64,000 bases of DNA from Candida dubliniensis CD36 (lineage: Eukaryota; Ascomycota; Pichiomycetes; Serinales; Debaryomycetaceae). The notes below the pieces were generated by a model, which saw only the letters and a program-made list of their open reading frames with translations, was not told where the DNA came from and ran no database searches. The translations under genes were made by a program, and so were the position numbers. The stretch lies in assembly GCF_000026945.1 (NCBI RefSeq), contig NC_012862.1:674501-738500 (forward strand). Reading direction: 5' to 3'. This document shows, in pieces, positions 49,904 to 58,787 of this stretch. Within the stretch, counting starts at the first letter, position 1. Each line of letters begins with the position of its first letter.

Positions 49904-50070
49904 TCCTATAGCTTTCTTTAGAGACAATTGGGGATCCATTTTTTAGTTTAATCTATCCCAATTATAATACAGTGGATATAAGTAGCAAACAAGCAAACAA
50001 TTTTTGGCCATAGATTTGTTGATTCATTTGTAAACCACAATTGTTGCAAAAAAAAAACGCAAAAAAATAA

Positions 50071-50159
50071 AGCCCAACGCGGGGCTCGAACCCGCAACCT
50101 TTTGATGACTTTTAACTAATTCTAAGAGTCAAATGCTCTACCGATTGAGCTAGCCAGGC
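50071..50159 (-). tRNA. tRNA-Lys (CTT), with a 16-nt intron
   Basis: Cloverleaf on the minus strand: acceptor GCCTGGC pairs (with wobbles) to GTTGGGC; D arm GCTC...GAGC; anticodon stem TTTGA/TCAAA with CTT at 50126-50124; T arm GCGGG-TTCGAGC-CCCGC. A 16-nt intron (50107-50122) sits directly 3' of position 37, the standard intron site. Mature length is 73 nt. Downstream on the minus strand is a T7 run (pol III terminator), with a second T run just beyond. Confidence 0.94.
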
Positions 50160-50284
50160 TGTTATTGGTTTTGGTATTGCCAGTATAGAATTATATGATA
50201 TATATACACAGCTCAAGACCTAAGAAAAAAAAATAAGCTCAACATATGATGGGTTTAATTTAATGACCATATCATTTCTATAAT

Positions 50285-52108
50285 CTATAAACTATTATAA
50301 CTATGTAACTTTTTCCATTTCTTTACTGGTAAACCGTCACTCAATTGTACTTCCTCAGACACTAATTCATAGCCTCCTAGCCATGGCAATAATCTAAATT
50401 TAACGTACCAGAATCCGATACAAGCAAGAATACAGATTATTGCCACCACACCATAATTTGGCCAGTTCTCCAACCCCTTTGGATTGGGACTCTTACTTGA
50501 TACAAATGGACCAACCAACAAGTATACACTGATAAGAAATACCGATATTGTACCAACAACACCTGCTCTAATGGGTGAATGTAGTTCTGGGTATCGTTTG
50601 CGGATTATAAATATCCCAATTGCTATCAATGCAATAGCCAACTGTTGTGGATAACCTTCCAAAGATACCATGTAACTGTAGATATCACCTCCTGGAAATA
50701 ACACAATAACAGTAGTGGTTATGGCCACACTTAATAACAAGGTCCTCAATGGTGCACCACACGGCCAATTGGAGGACATGAATCGTGAAAATGGCAAATA
50801 ACCTTCACGAAACACTTCTTGGTCGACTCGAGAAATGGTGTAAATAACAACAAATATATTCCCACCTGCAGATAAAGATACAGCTAGTGTCAACAACTTC
50901 TTCCCTAAAAATTGACCAAAAATTTTCGTAAACAATATTGATCCTGCAAGTGTACTTCCATTAGCAAGTTCGTCGCTTGGTATCACTATTAAATAAGCCA
51001 AGTTAGCAATAAAATAAGTGACTGCCATTATGGTCAATGAAACTGGACCGGCAATCTTGAGTGTACGTACTGGGTCTTTAATTTCATTAGCAACGGTATG
51101 GACTGAGTTCCAACCGGAGAATGCAAATGATGCTTTAATTATTGCTGACGCAAAGGTCAGTACACTAGCACTTGATCTCACCTCGAAAACCCTATCCCAT
51201 TTAAGTTGATTTTCAATCCCAGTGATTGATTGAGGAAATGCTGTCACATAAATACCTGCAACCACAATAACCGCCACTAACACTAATTTCAAACCACCCA
51301 ACACATTTTGGATTCGTACCCCATGACTCACACTAACACCATGTAAAATTGCAGCAAAATATAAAAAGATCAACCCAGTGAATCTTGTTTTGAAGTCTGA
51401 TGGTTCCAAGCCTAACGCATGTATCAAATATTCGCCAAACACTAACACATTGGATATGGTGAAGCCAAACATAACCGAGTAAACCAGAAATGCCACTGTT
51501 GCTAGTAGTTTTGGATGGGGATATATAAATTCAAGGAATACTTTAGCACCACCACTTCTAGGAACCAAGGAGCCCATCTCCAAAAATACATAAAGTCCAC
51601 CAAATGATGCTATTGCAGCAATGACCCATGCAGCGAAAAATAATGCTATTGATTGGCCACAATCTTGATATATCCCACTAGTGATACTGAATATACCACT
51701 TCCTAATATACGACTAACAAATAAAATAATGGTTGAAAACAATCCTAGATGTCGGCCCTGTGGTAGATCTTCTAAATCTTGTAAATATGATATTCTACCG
51801 TTCAATTCAATTGAAGGTCGTAAATATGGGTTACTAGTATCAGACGATGAATCAGTACCGGTTTTTATCAGATGGTCATCATCCACTAGAACATCTGGTA
51901 TTTTTGAATACTCTGATTTATCCAAAGCTTGCATTTCTATTGTATCCAGAGATGATGGAAGGCTGGTGTTGTTGTTGCTGTTGTTGTTGTCGTTGTCGTT
52001 GTTAATTTCCAAAGCTGACAGCCTATTTGATGAAGAAGAAGGTTGGGGAATATTATCTTTCCTCTGTATATTTGGATTTAACTCAAGATCAAAAGATGAA
52101 GAAACCAT
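50285..52108 (-). CDS. High-affinity methionine permease, Mup1 type
   Basis: 607 residues. The Asn/Ser-rich cytosolic N-terminus (about 1-115) precedes a 12-helix APC/LAT-type core. Helix 1 contains SRILGSGIFSITSGIY, the G-S-G loop that binds amino-acid carboxylates; FAFSGWNSVHTVANEIKDPVRTLK is the helix-6/7 signature. Layout is that of S. cerevisiae Mup1 and Mup3 (plasma-membrane methionine and cysteine uptake). Candida has several such genes, so the exact symbol is left open. A Cbf1-type TCACGTG lies about 690 bp upstream, fitting sulfur control. Confidence 0.88.
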   Translation of the reverse strand: MVSSSFDLELNPNIQRKDNIPQPSSSSNRLSALEINNDNDNNNSNNNTSLPSSLDTIEMQALDKSEYSKIPDVLVDDDHLIKTGTDSSSDTSNPYLRPSIELNGRISYLQDLEDLPQGRHLGLFSTIILFVSRILGSGIFSITSGIYQDCGQSIALFFAAWVIAAIASFGGLYVFLEMGSLVPRSGGAKVFLEFIYPHPKLLATVAFLVYSVMFGFTISNVLVFGEYLIHALGLEPSDFKTRFTGLIFLYFAAILHGVSVSHGVRIQNVLGGLKLVLVAVIVVAGIYVTAFPQSITGIENQLKWDRVFEVRSSASVLTFASAIIKASFAFSGWNSVHTVANEIKDPVRTLKIAGPVSLTIMAVTYFIANLAYLIVIPSDELANGSTLAGSILFTKIFGQFLGKKLLTLAVSLSAGGNIFVVIYTISRVDQEVFREGYLPFSRFMSSNWPCGAPLRTLLLSVAITTTVIVLFPGGDIYSYMVSLEGYPQQLAIALIAIGIFIIRKRYPELHSPIRAGVVGTISVFLISVYLLVGPFVSSKSPNPKGLENWPNYGVVAIICILACIGFWYVKFRLLPWLGGYELVSEEVQLSDGLPVKKWKKLHSYNSL

Positions 52109-52791
52109 TTATAATTATACTGTGGATGTTTTTTTTTTTAACTTCCTTTATAGATATGGAGTCAGTTGATAGGAGCTTCCACCAACACCACACAAATTGA
52201 AATTTACCAACAGATAACGAGTGACTTTTTTTTCCTTGCTGCCTCCTTTGTATGTGTGAATGGCATTTTTTTTTTCATTTTGGTGCAAATTGTAAATTGT
52301 GGTGGCTCACGCGAGAATACGAAATTCATCTGCGATTTGTTATCAGTTTTCTGCCCATTACTAAAATACACGTAACCATAAGTAACTCGATAAGTTGAGA
52401 TTCTCTATTCTCCACCATGTTACCAGTTATTGCTAAGAAAAACAATTTGCCTTCTATTTGCTATAACCAGATTTAATATGAAGAGTATGCGGCAGTAAAG
52501 AATTACAGGTTTGAGGTCTCATTTGACAGTTACTTGCTGAATATCTGGAGTCAACATAATACTGTCAAACAAGAAACAAAGGAATAAAATAAATGTTCGT
52601 CTAAACAAAGAAAGAGAATTGGTAAGAAATTGACTTGTTGTTTCTACATTCAATAGATTGCAGAGTTGACCACTTCCATTGATTAGTAGCAAAATTGATA
52701 TCAGTGTATAGGAAATGGAACTATTGGTTGAGCTGTGATGGTTCTCAGATCTGATCAAGGAGCTTGTGGAATTTTGACACAGCCATCGAAA

Positions 52792-52798
52792 TCACGTG
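52792..52798 (+). promoter_or_regulatory. Cbf1-type E-box (TCACGTG)
   Basis: TCACGTG matches the Cbf1/Met4 core that controls sulfur-assimilation and methionine-uptake genes in yeasts. In Candida, Cbf1 also serves ribosomal-protein and other promoters, so the target is not certain. Confidence 0.45.
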
Positions 52799-52860
52799 CA
52801 TATGATTTACGGTTTTGTCCAATTTCCGAAAAGAAGAGACTAAAAAAAAAAAAAGAAGAT

Positions 52861-52932
52861 CCGGTTTAGCCGGCCGTAGAATGCAGATTTTATAGCCGTA
52901 AAAACAAAGGAAAAAAATCTCTTCTCTGCCGG
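52861..52932. promoter_or_regulatory. CGG/CCG cluster between the MUP1-like and DNF genes
   Basis: CCGG at 52861, CCGGCCG at 52870-52876, CCG at 52896 and CCGG at 52929, in an otherwise AT-rich interval. Similar clusters occur upstream of the DHA2 and SNG1-like genes. Confidence 0.3.
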
Positions 52933-53930
52933 TCCCGATAATTATAGTTTACCAACCAATGTTTACTTTATAATTGTAATGAATTGTCAGGACAAAACAA
53001 AGAAATGGGTACTAATGTTTACAGCCTTGCATCGTCAAATTCTTCTTTAACTTTACTGAAGATTTGCTTTATTTAAACGTCTTGGTTATTTAAGGTTGAA
53101 TGGAAACCCATTCTTTAGTTAAAGTATCTTAAGTTGCTCCTTATTTTGTATTAAAAAGTAAATATCAGATTAGTCGTGGAAGAAAGCAAGGGAACATTGT
53201 AGATTGACATATAATGGCAACTTCAGATTTGTAATTTTTATGAAAAATAGAATTCCAATTACGATACCCAATGAAAATAATACATCAAAGAAGAATATCT
53301 CAATAATTTTTTGTATCCTTGTTACTAATTTTGCTTTTGCTTTTTTTTTTTTTTGCATCCTTAAATAGCTATGTAAACATAATCAGTAACATTTAATAAT
53401 TCATGTCAAACTTCTGGTCTAGAAACCTCCTGGATGTTCTGATGAATCAGGTGGTATTTTTGTTCTAGCCGAAGGAAAATTGGAGGGTTGGGTTGAGTTG
53501 GCGATATCACACGGAACAGACAATGAAAGAAAACGACTTACAAATCCCGATCAAGTTGGGAAAAAGCAAAGCAAAGAAAAAAGGAAACTTCCATCGGAAA
53601 TGATACAAAGACATGCATCCCAAACCAATTTTATCCTAAAGACAAACCCAACGGAAAAAAAAAAAAAAAAAAAGAAAAAGAAAAACAATAAACAAATTTC
53701 TTCTTCAATTTTATTTTTAATTTTGCTAATTTGTTTAATACACATTTACTTGGCCTTTATTTATAATCCTATTTTTTTTTAAAAAGTATTTTATTAGTTA
53801 GTGTTTAGATTTTCTTTTTGGTGGTATCAATAACAAGTGACAACTCTCCAGTCAGCTCCCATCATTTGCACCAACCAAATCTAAAGAAAATACCTCACTA
53901 TATCATTGAAATTTGGAGTGACCATTTGCT

Positions 53931-56900
53931 ATGTCAGAGTCCAAAGATCAATCAACAGACTCCACCAGTTCACCTGGTCTTCAGTCACGTGGGGAGCCTG
54001 AACCACCAGGTATTAAGGAAAGGATACATCGATTTTTCTTTTTAAAAGGATTGGCAGATCGACCACCGTATTTACAAGAGATCTATGATAATACCCCTCG
54101 AACAGTGTTTTACAATTACGATTTGCCAGAATACATGATAGATTCTCAGGGTCGTCCCATCACTCAATACCCCCGTAATAAAATTAGAACCACTAAATAT
54201 ACCCCTATTACTTTCCTTCCGAAGAATTTGCTTTTACAATTCACAAACGTTGCAAACAGTTATTTTCTTTTGATTGTTATTTTAGGGGCATTCCAGATCT
54301 TTGGTGTCCCCTCTCCAGGTTTGGCAGCAGTCCCTTTGATAGTTATTGTATGTATTACCGCTATCAAAGATGCAGTTGAAGATTATAGTCGAGCAGTCAG
54401 TGATGCCGAGTTGAACAATTCTCCAATACACTTGTTGACTGGGGTTCATAATCCTAATGTGTTGGTCGACCAGGTAGGACCTTGGAGAAAATTTAAAAAG
54501 GCTTGCTCTCGAGGAACAGCACATGTCTTCAAATTTATCAAAAAATGCTGCATTTTCATTTGTGGAAATAAACGAATCAAACAGGAATATGCTCGAGAAC
54601 AAGTTCAAGAAGATAATTTGGCACTACACAGAGTGTCAACTGTGGTTTCCGACTACACCTATCGATCCCAGGAACCACGATATAGTGTTAGTTCTCCGCG
54701 AAGATCTATGAACATTAATCGAAAATCGATTCAGTCTTCTCATCATAGACCTACTGTTGCATTACCCAATTCATTGTTGAATCCAGTTTTGAAGAAAGAA
54801 AACGCTCAGAACTCAAGTTCTGTTCGAGCTAATTTCAAGAACAGATGCTGGAAAGATGTGAACATTGGTGACATAATTAGAATCAGAGCCAATGAAGAAG
54901 TCCCTGCCGATGTCATTATTATTTCTACATCAGACCTGGAAGGAAACTGTTACATTGAAACCAAGAATTTGGATGGGGAATCTAACTTGAAAACTCGTAC
55001 AGCATTAAAGTGTGGAGGCAATAATAATTTGAAACATTCTGATGATTTAAGTGATACCAAGTTTTGGGTCGAATGTGACGCACCAAACGCAAATTTATAC
55101 TCCTTTAAAGGTACAATCCATTACGAAAATTTTGATTCGAACGGCAACTTAGTCAATGAGGATGAAAAAGAAGCCATAACTCCAGAAAATGTATTGTTAA
55201 GAGGGTGTACGTTGAGAAATACAAAGTGGGTTATTGGGTTTTGTATATACACAGGGCCAGAAACCAAAATCATGCTTAATTCTGGAATTACTCCAACAAA
55301 AACATCCCGTATCTCACGTGAATTGAACTTGTCAGTTATAATTAATTTTGTATTGTTATTTGTTTTGTGTTTTGTGTCTGGGTTGATTAACGGGTTATTT
55401 TATCGGCATGATAACAATTCAAGAGTATTTTTCGATTTTCATCCGTATGGTAAGACCCCAGCTATTAATGGTGTTATTGCATTCTGGGTAGCGTTGATCA
55501 TTTACCAGTCCTTGGTGCCTATTTCCTTGTATATTTCCATTGAAATCATCAAAACGATCCAAGCTTATTTTATATATGCCGACGTTAAAATGTATTATGA
55601 TAGATTGGATTTCCCTTGTATTGCAAAGGCGTGGAATATATCTGATGACTTGGGTCAAATTGAATACGTTTTCAGTGACAAAACTGGAACTTTGACACAA
55701 AATGTAATGGAATTCAGAAAATGTACCATCAACGGGAAATCTTATGGATTAGCTTATACAGAAGCACAACAAGGTTTGGATAAACGTGCTGGTGTTGACG
55801 TTATTGAAGAGGCTAACAAATGGAAGATTAAAATCGCTTCAGACAAGGAAGCAATGATGGACGATTTGCTAAAATATTCTAATAATGATCAATTACGAGA
55901 AGAGAATATCACTTTTGTTTCGAGCCAGTATGTGAGGGATACATTCTCTGGGGACTCGGGAGATGAGCAAAAGCAGGCAAATGAACGATTTATGTTTGCT
56001 TTGGCGTTGTGTCATACAGTTATGACCGAAGAAAATGAAACTGATCCTACGTTACGTGATTTCAAAGCTGAGTCGCCCGACGAAGCAGCCTTAGTGTCTG
56101 TGGCTAGAGATATGGGTATTGTTTTCAAAAAGCGCTTGAGAAGTTCTTTGCTTTTAGAAATATATGGACAGGAGCAAGAATTCCACTTGCTCGATATTAT
56201 ACCATTCACATCAGCAAGAAAGCGAATGTCTTGTGTTATAAAGACACCAGAGAATAAGATCATTTTATACACCAAAGGTGCTGATTCGGTTATTTTCCAA
56301 AGGCTTAACCCTAGCGAGAATCCAAATGAGCTTGTGCGCAAAACTGCTCTTTACCTTGAAGATTTTGCCAACGAAGGTTTGCGTACCTTATGTATTGCAT
56401 CTAAAGTATTGGATCCCCAAGTTTATGAAAATTGGAATAGACGTTATAGAGAAGCCAGCTCGTCAATATCCGATGATAGAGAAACATTAATGGGTCAATT
56501 AGAAGAGGAGATTGAGCAAGATTTGGTAATGTTAGGTGGTACAGCTATTGAAGATAGATTACAACTTGGAGTTCCACAGTCAATATCTATTTTGAGTGAC
56601 GCCGGTATTAAATTGTGGGTTTTGACAGGGGATAGAGTTGAAACAGCTATTAATATTGGGTTTTCGTGTAACTTGCTAGAGAATGACATGAAACTATTGG
56701 TTGTACGACCTGAATCAAATGACACCGAAGATTGTGAACAAATTGATGCCTTGATTACCAAGTATTTACAAGAAGAATTCCACATTGATGCCAGTTCTCC
56801 AAGTTCAGTGGCCGATGCCATAAAACAGGCTAGAAAAGATCATTCAATCCCACAAGCAAAAGTTGCTTTGGTTATTGATGGAGCTGCCTTGTCTTTGATT

Positions 56901-58370
56901 TTCCAAGATTTGAAAGACCGCCCTAATGACACCATAAGGGTATTACAGGATAAGTTTTTGTTGTTGGGAAAACAATGTCGATCAGTACTTTGTTGTCGTG
57001 TTTCGCCTGCTCAAAAGGCTCAAGTTGTAAAATTGGTCAAGACTGGGTTGCAAGTAATGACATTGGCTATTGGTGATGGTGCCAACGATGTTGCCATGAT
57101 ACAAGCAGCTAATGTCGGCGTCGGGATTGCCGGTGAAGAAGGGAGACAAGCTGTTATGTCGTCGGATTATGCGATAGGGCAATTCAGATTCTTGACACGT
57201 TTGCTTTTGGTCCATGGAAGATGGTCTTATAAAAGATTAGCCGAAATGATCCCCTGTTTTTTCTACAAAAATGTTGTTTTCACATTAACATGCTTTTGGT
57301 ATGGTATCTACAATAATTTTGATGGGTCATACCTTTACGAATACACATATTTAATGTTTTATAACTTGGCGTTTACTTCCTTGCCAGTTATTGTGTTGGC
57401 GGTGTTTGACCAAGATGTGTCCGATACCATTTCTTTGTTAGTTCCTCAATTGTACACTAGTGGTATTTTGGGTAAAGACTGGTCGCAATACAAGTTTGTA
57501 TGGTACATGTTTGATGGGCTTTACCAATCAGTAATCTCATTTTTCTTCCCATATTTATTGTTTTATGTTGCATTCCAAAATCCTCAGGGAATGACAATTG
57601 ACCATAGATTCTATATTGGTGTTGTTGCCGCATGTATTGCTGTCACTGCATGTGACATCTATGTTTTGATGCAACAATACCGCTGGGATTGGTTATCGGT
57701 GTTGATTGACTGTATTTCCATATTGTTGGTTTATTTCTGGACTGGTGTATGGAGTGTCAACCCTAATTATTCAGGTGAGTTTTACCGTGCTGGTGCGCAA
57801 ACTTTGGGCACTTTAGGTGTTTGGTGTTGTATTTTCGTTGGTATTATTGGATGTTTACTTCCTCGATTCACATTTGATTTTTTCACCCTGAACTTCAGGC
57901 CAGCCGACGTGGATATTATTAGAGAAAGAGTAAGACAGGGCGCATATGATGACTATCCATTAGGATATGATCCAACTGATGCAGAAGACGTTGAGAGGCA
58001 CAGATTGTTAACAGAGATTATTAACAAGGATCCCCAATTGTTTGAAAAGATGGAAAATGAATATAAAGAAGAAGAACACGATAAAGAAACACCATTAGAA
58101 AGAACTTTCAAGTCTATAAAGAGACGTACTACTATACTGAGGTCCAAAAAGGGAACTGCACAGAGATTGAGAAGAGATACAATCAATGATCAATTTCAAA
58201 AACAAATTCCTCTTGATGAATTACGACAACAGATGATCAAGGAAGGTGAATATACATCGGCAAGATACTCGTTGGACAGAATAAATACTACACATGAGAT
58301 TCCTGGAGTAACACAAGCTGACACACTATTGAAGTACCACACAAGAAATAGTGTAGCTTTGAATTCTTAA
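53931..58370 (+). CDS. P4-ATPase phospholipid flippase, Dnf1/Dnf2 type
   Basis: 1479 residues (S. cerevisiae Dnf1 1571, Dnf2 1612). P-type signatures: actuator LDGESNLKTR, phosphorylation site DKTGTLTQ (Asp583), and hinge GDGANDVAMIQAANVGVGI. PISLYISIEIIKTIQA is the P4 helix-4 motif in place of the Pro-Glu of ion pumps. A disordered insert with a Cys/Lys cluster (KKCCIFICGNK) and a Ser-rich stretch lies in the first cytosolic loop (about 190-300). It moves glycerophospholipids inward at the plasma membrane and endosomes with a Cdc50/Lem3 partner. The tail is charged. Paralogue choice between Dnf1 and Dnf2 is not decided. Confidence 0.93.
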   Translation: MSESKDQSTDSTSSPGLQSRGEPEPPGIKERIHRFFFLKGLADRPPYLQEIYDNTPRTVFYNYDLPEYMIDSQGRPITQYPRNKIRTTKYTPITFLPKNLLLQFTNVANSYFLLIVILGAFQIFGVPSPGLAAVPLIVIVCITAIKDAVEDYSRAVSDAELNNSPIHLLTGVHNPNVLVDQVGPWRKFKKACSRGTAHVFKFIKKCCIFICGNKRIKQEYAREQVQEDNLALHRVSTVVSDYTYRSQEPRYSVSSPRRSMNINRKSIQSSHHRPTVALPNSLLNPVLKKENAQNSSSVRANFKNRCWKDVNIGDIIRIRANEEVPADVIIISTSDLEGNCYIETKNLDGESNLKTRTALKCGGNNNLKHSDDLSDTKFWVECDAPNANLYSFKGTIHYENFDSNGNLVNEDEKEAITPENVLLRGCTLRNTKWVIGFCIYTGPETKIMLNSGITPTKTSRISRELNLSVIINFVLLFVLCFVSGLINGLFYRHDNNSRVFFDFHPYGKTPAINGVIAFWVALIIYQSLVPISLYISIEIIKTIQAYFIYADVKMYYDRLDFPCIAKAWNISDDLGQIEYVFSDKTGTLTQNVMEFRKCTINGKSYGLAYTEAQQGLDKRAGVDVIEEANKWKIKIASDKEAMMDDLLKYSNNDQLREENITFVSSQYVRDTFSGDSGDEQKQANERFMFALALCHTVMTEENETDPTLRDFKAESPDEAALVSVARDMGIVFKKRLRSSLLLEIYGQEQEFHLLDIIPFTSARKRMSCVIKTPENKIILYTKGADSVIFQRLNPSENPNELVRKTALYLEDFANEGLRTLCIASKVLDPQVYENWNRRYREASSSISDDRETLMGQLEEEIEQDLVMLGGTAIEDRLQLGVPQSISILSDAGIKLWVLTGDRVETAINIGFSCNLLENDMKLLVVRPESNDTEDCEQIDALITKYLQEEFHIDASSPSSVADAIKQARKDHSIPQAKVALVIDGAALSLIFQDLKDRPNDTIRVLQDKFLLLGKQCRSVLCCRVSPAQKAQVVKLVKTGLQVMTLAIGDGANDVAMIQAANVGVGIAGEEGRQAVMSSDYAIGQFRFLTRLLLVHGRWSYKRLAEMIPCFFYKNVVFTLTCFWYGIYNNFDGSYLYEYTYLMFYNLAFTSLPVIVLAVFDQDVSDTISLLVPQLYTSGILGKDWSQYKFVWYMFDGLYQSVISFFFPYLLFYVAFQNPQGMTIDHRFYIGVVAACIAVTACDIYVLMQQYRWDWLSVLIDCISILLVYFWTGVWSVNPNYSGEFYRAGAQTLGTLGVWCCIFVGIIGCLLPRFTFDFFTLNFRPADVDIIRERVRQGAYDDYPLGYDPTDAEDVERHRLLTEIINKDPQLFEKMENEYKEEEHDKETPLERTFKSIKRRTTILRSKKGTAQRLRRDTINDQFQKQIPLDELRQQMIKEGEYTSARYSLDRINTTHEIPGVTQADTLLKYHTRNSVALNS

Positions 58371-58787
58371 CCCGCATAGTTGGTTCTGTTCTGTTTTATT
58401 ATATTATTTGTATTTGATCAGGGTTTGCGTTTTTGTTTGTTTTTTTTTTTCTACTTCTTCAATTTTAACACATTATTTTGATTTCTTCACGTTGCATAGC
58501 TTTTTGTTTTGTATATTTATTAATTTTATTCCACATGATATTTGTTTTATTTAGCAATTACTTTGTAGTTTTGTTATTCCTTTTATTGTTTGTGTTTCTA
58601 GAAATCTTCAAGTCCCTTAATAGTAGAGATGGATATGCAGCATATAACCAGATAAAACAAGAGTTGAGAACGAGAAAAAAAAAAAATGTAAGACAATAAA
58701 GTGAAAATAAAAAAAAAAAGGAAAAACAAATAAAAGCTTTCAACATCTACAACTGACGCATAATCAATTCTTTAAGCACAACCAACA
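58371..58787. other. Intergenic: DNF 3' side and CFT2 promoter
   Basis: 417 bp, T-rich then A-rich. A 73-codon hydrophobic frame starting at TTG is a by-product of the T-rich sequence. Confidence 0.6.

Larger units (their letters stand above)
52109..53930. other. Divergent promoter region of the MUP1-like and DNF genes
   Basis: 1822 bp. It holds a TCACGTG (52792-52798), a CGG cluster (52861-52932), a poly-A tract near 53656-53674 and a T-rich leader before DNF. No convincing gene found. Confidence 0.65.

Noticed and set aside
49904..50284. LTR or retrotransposon insertion beside the tRNA gene
   Set aside because: Such insertions are common next to yeast tRNA genes, but I see no LTR-like termini or duplications here.
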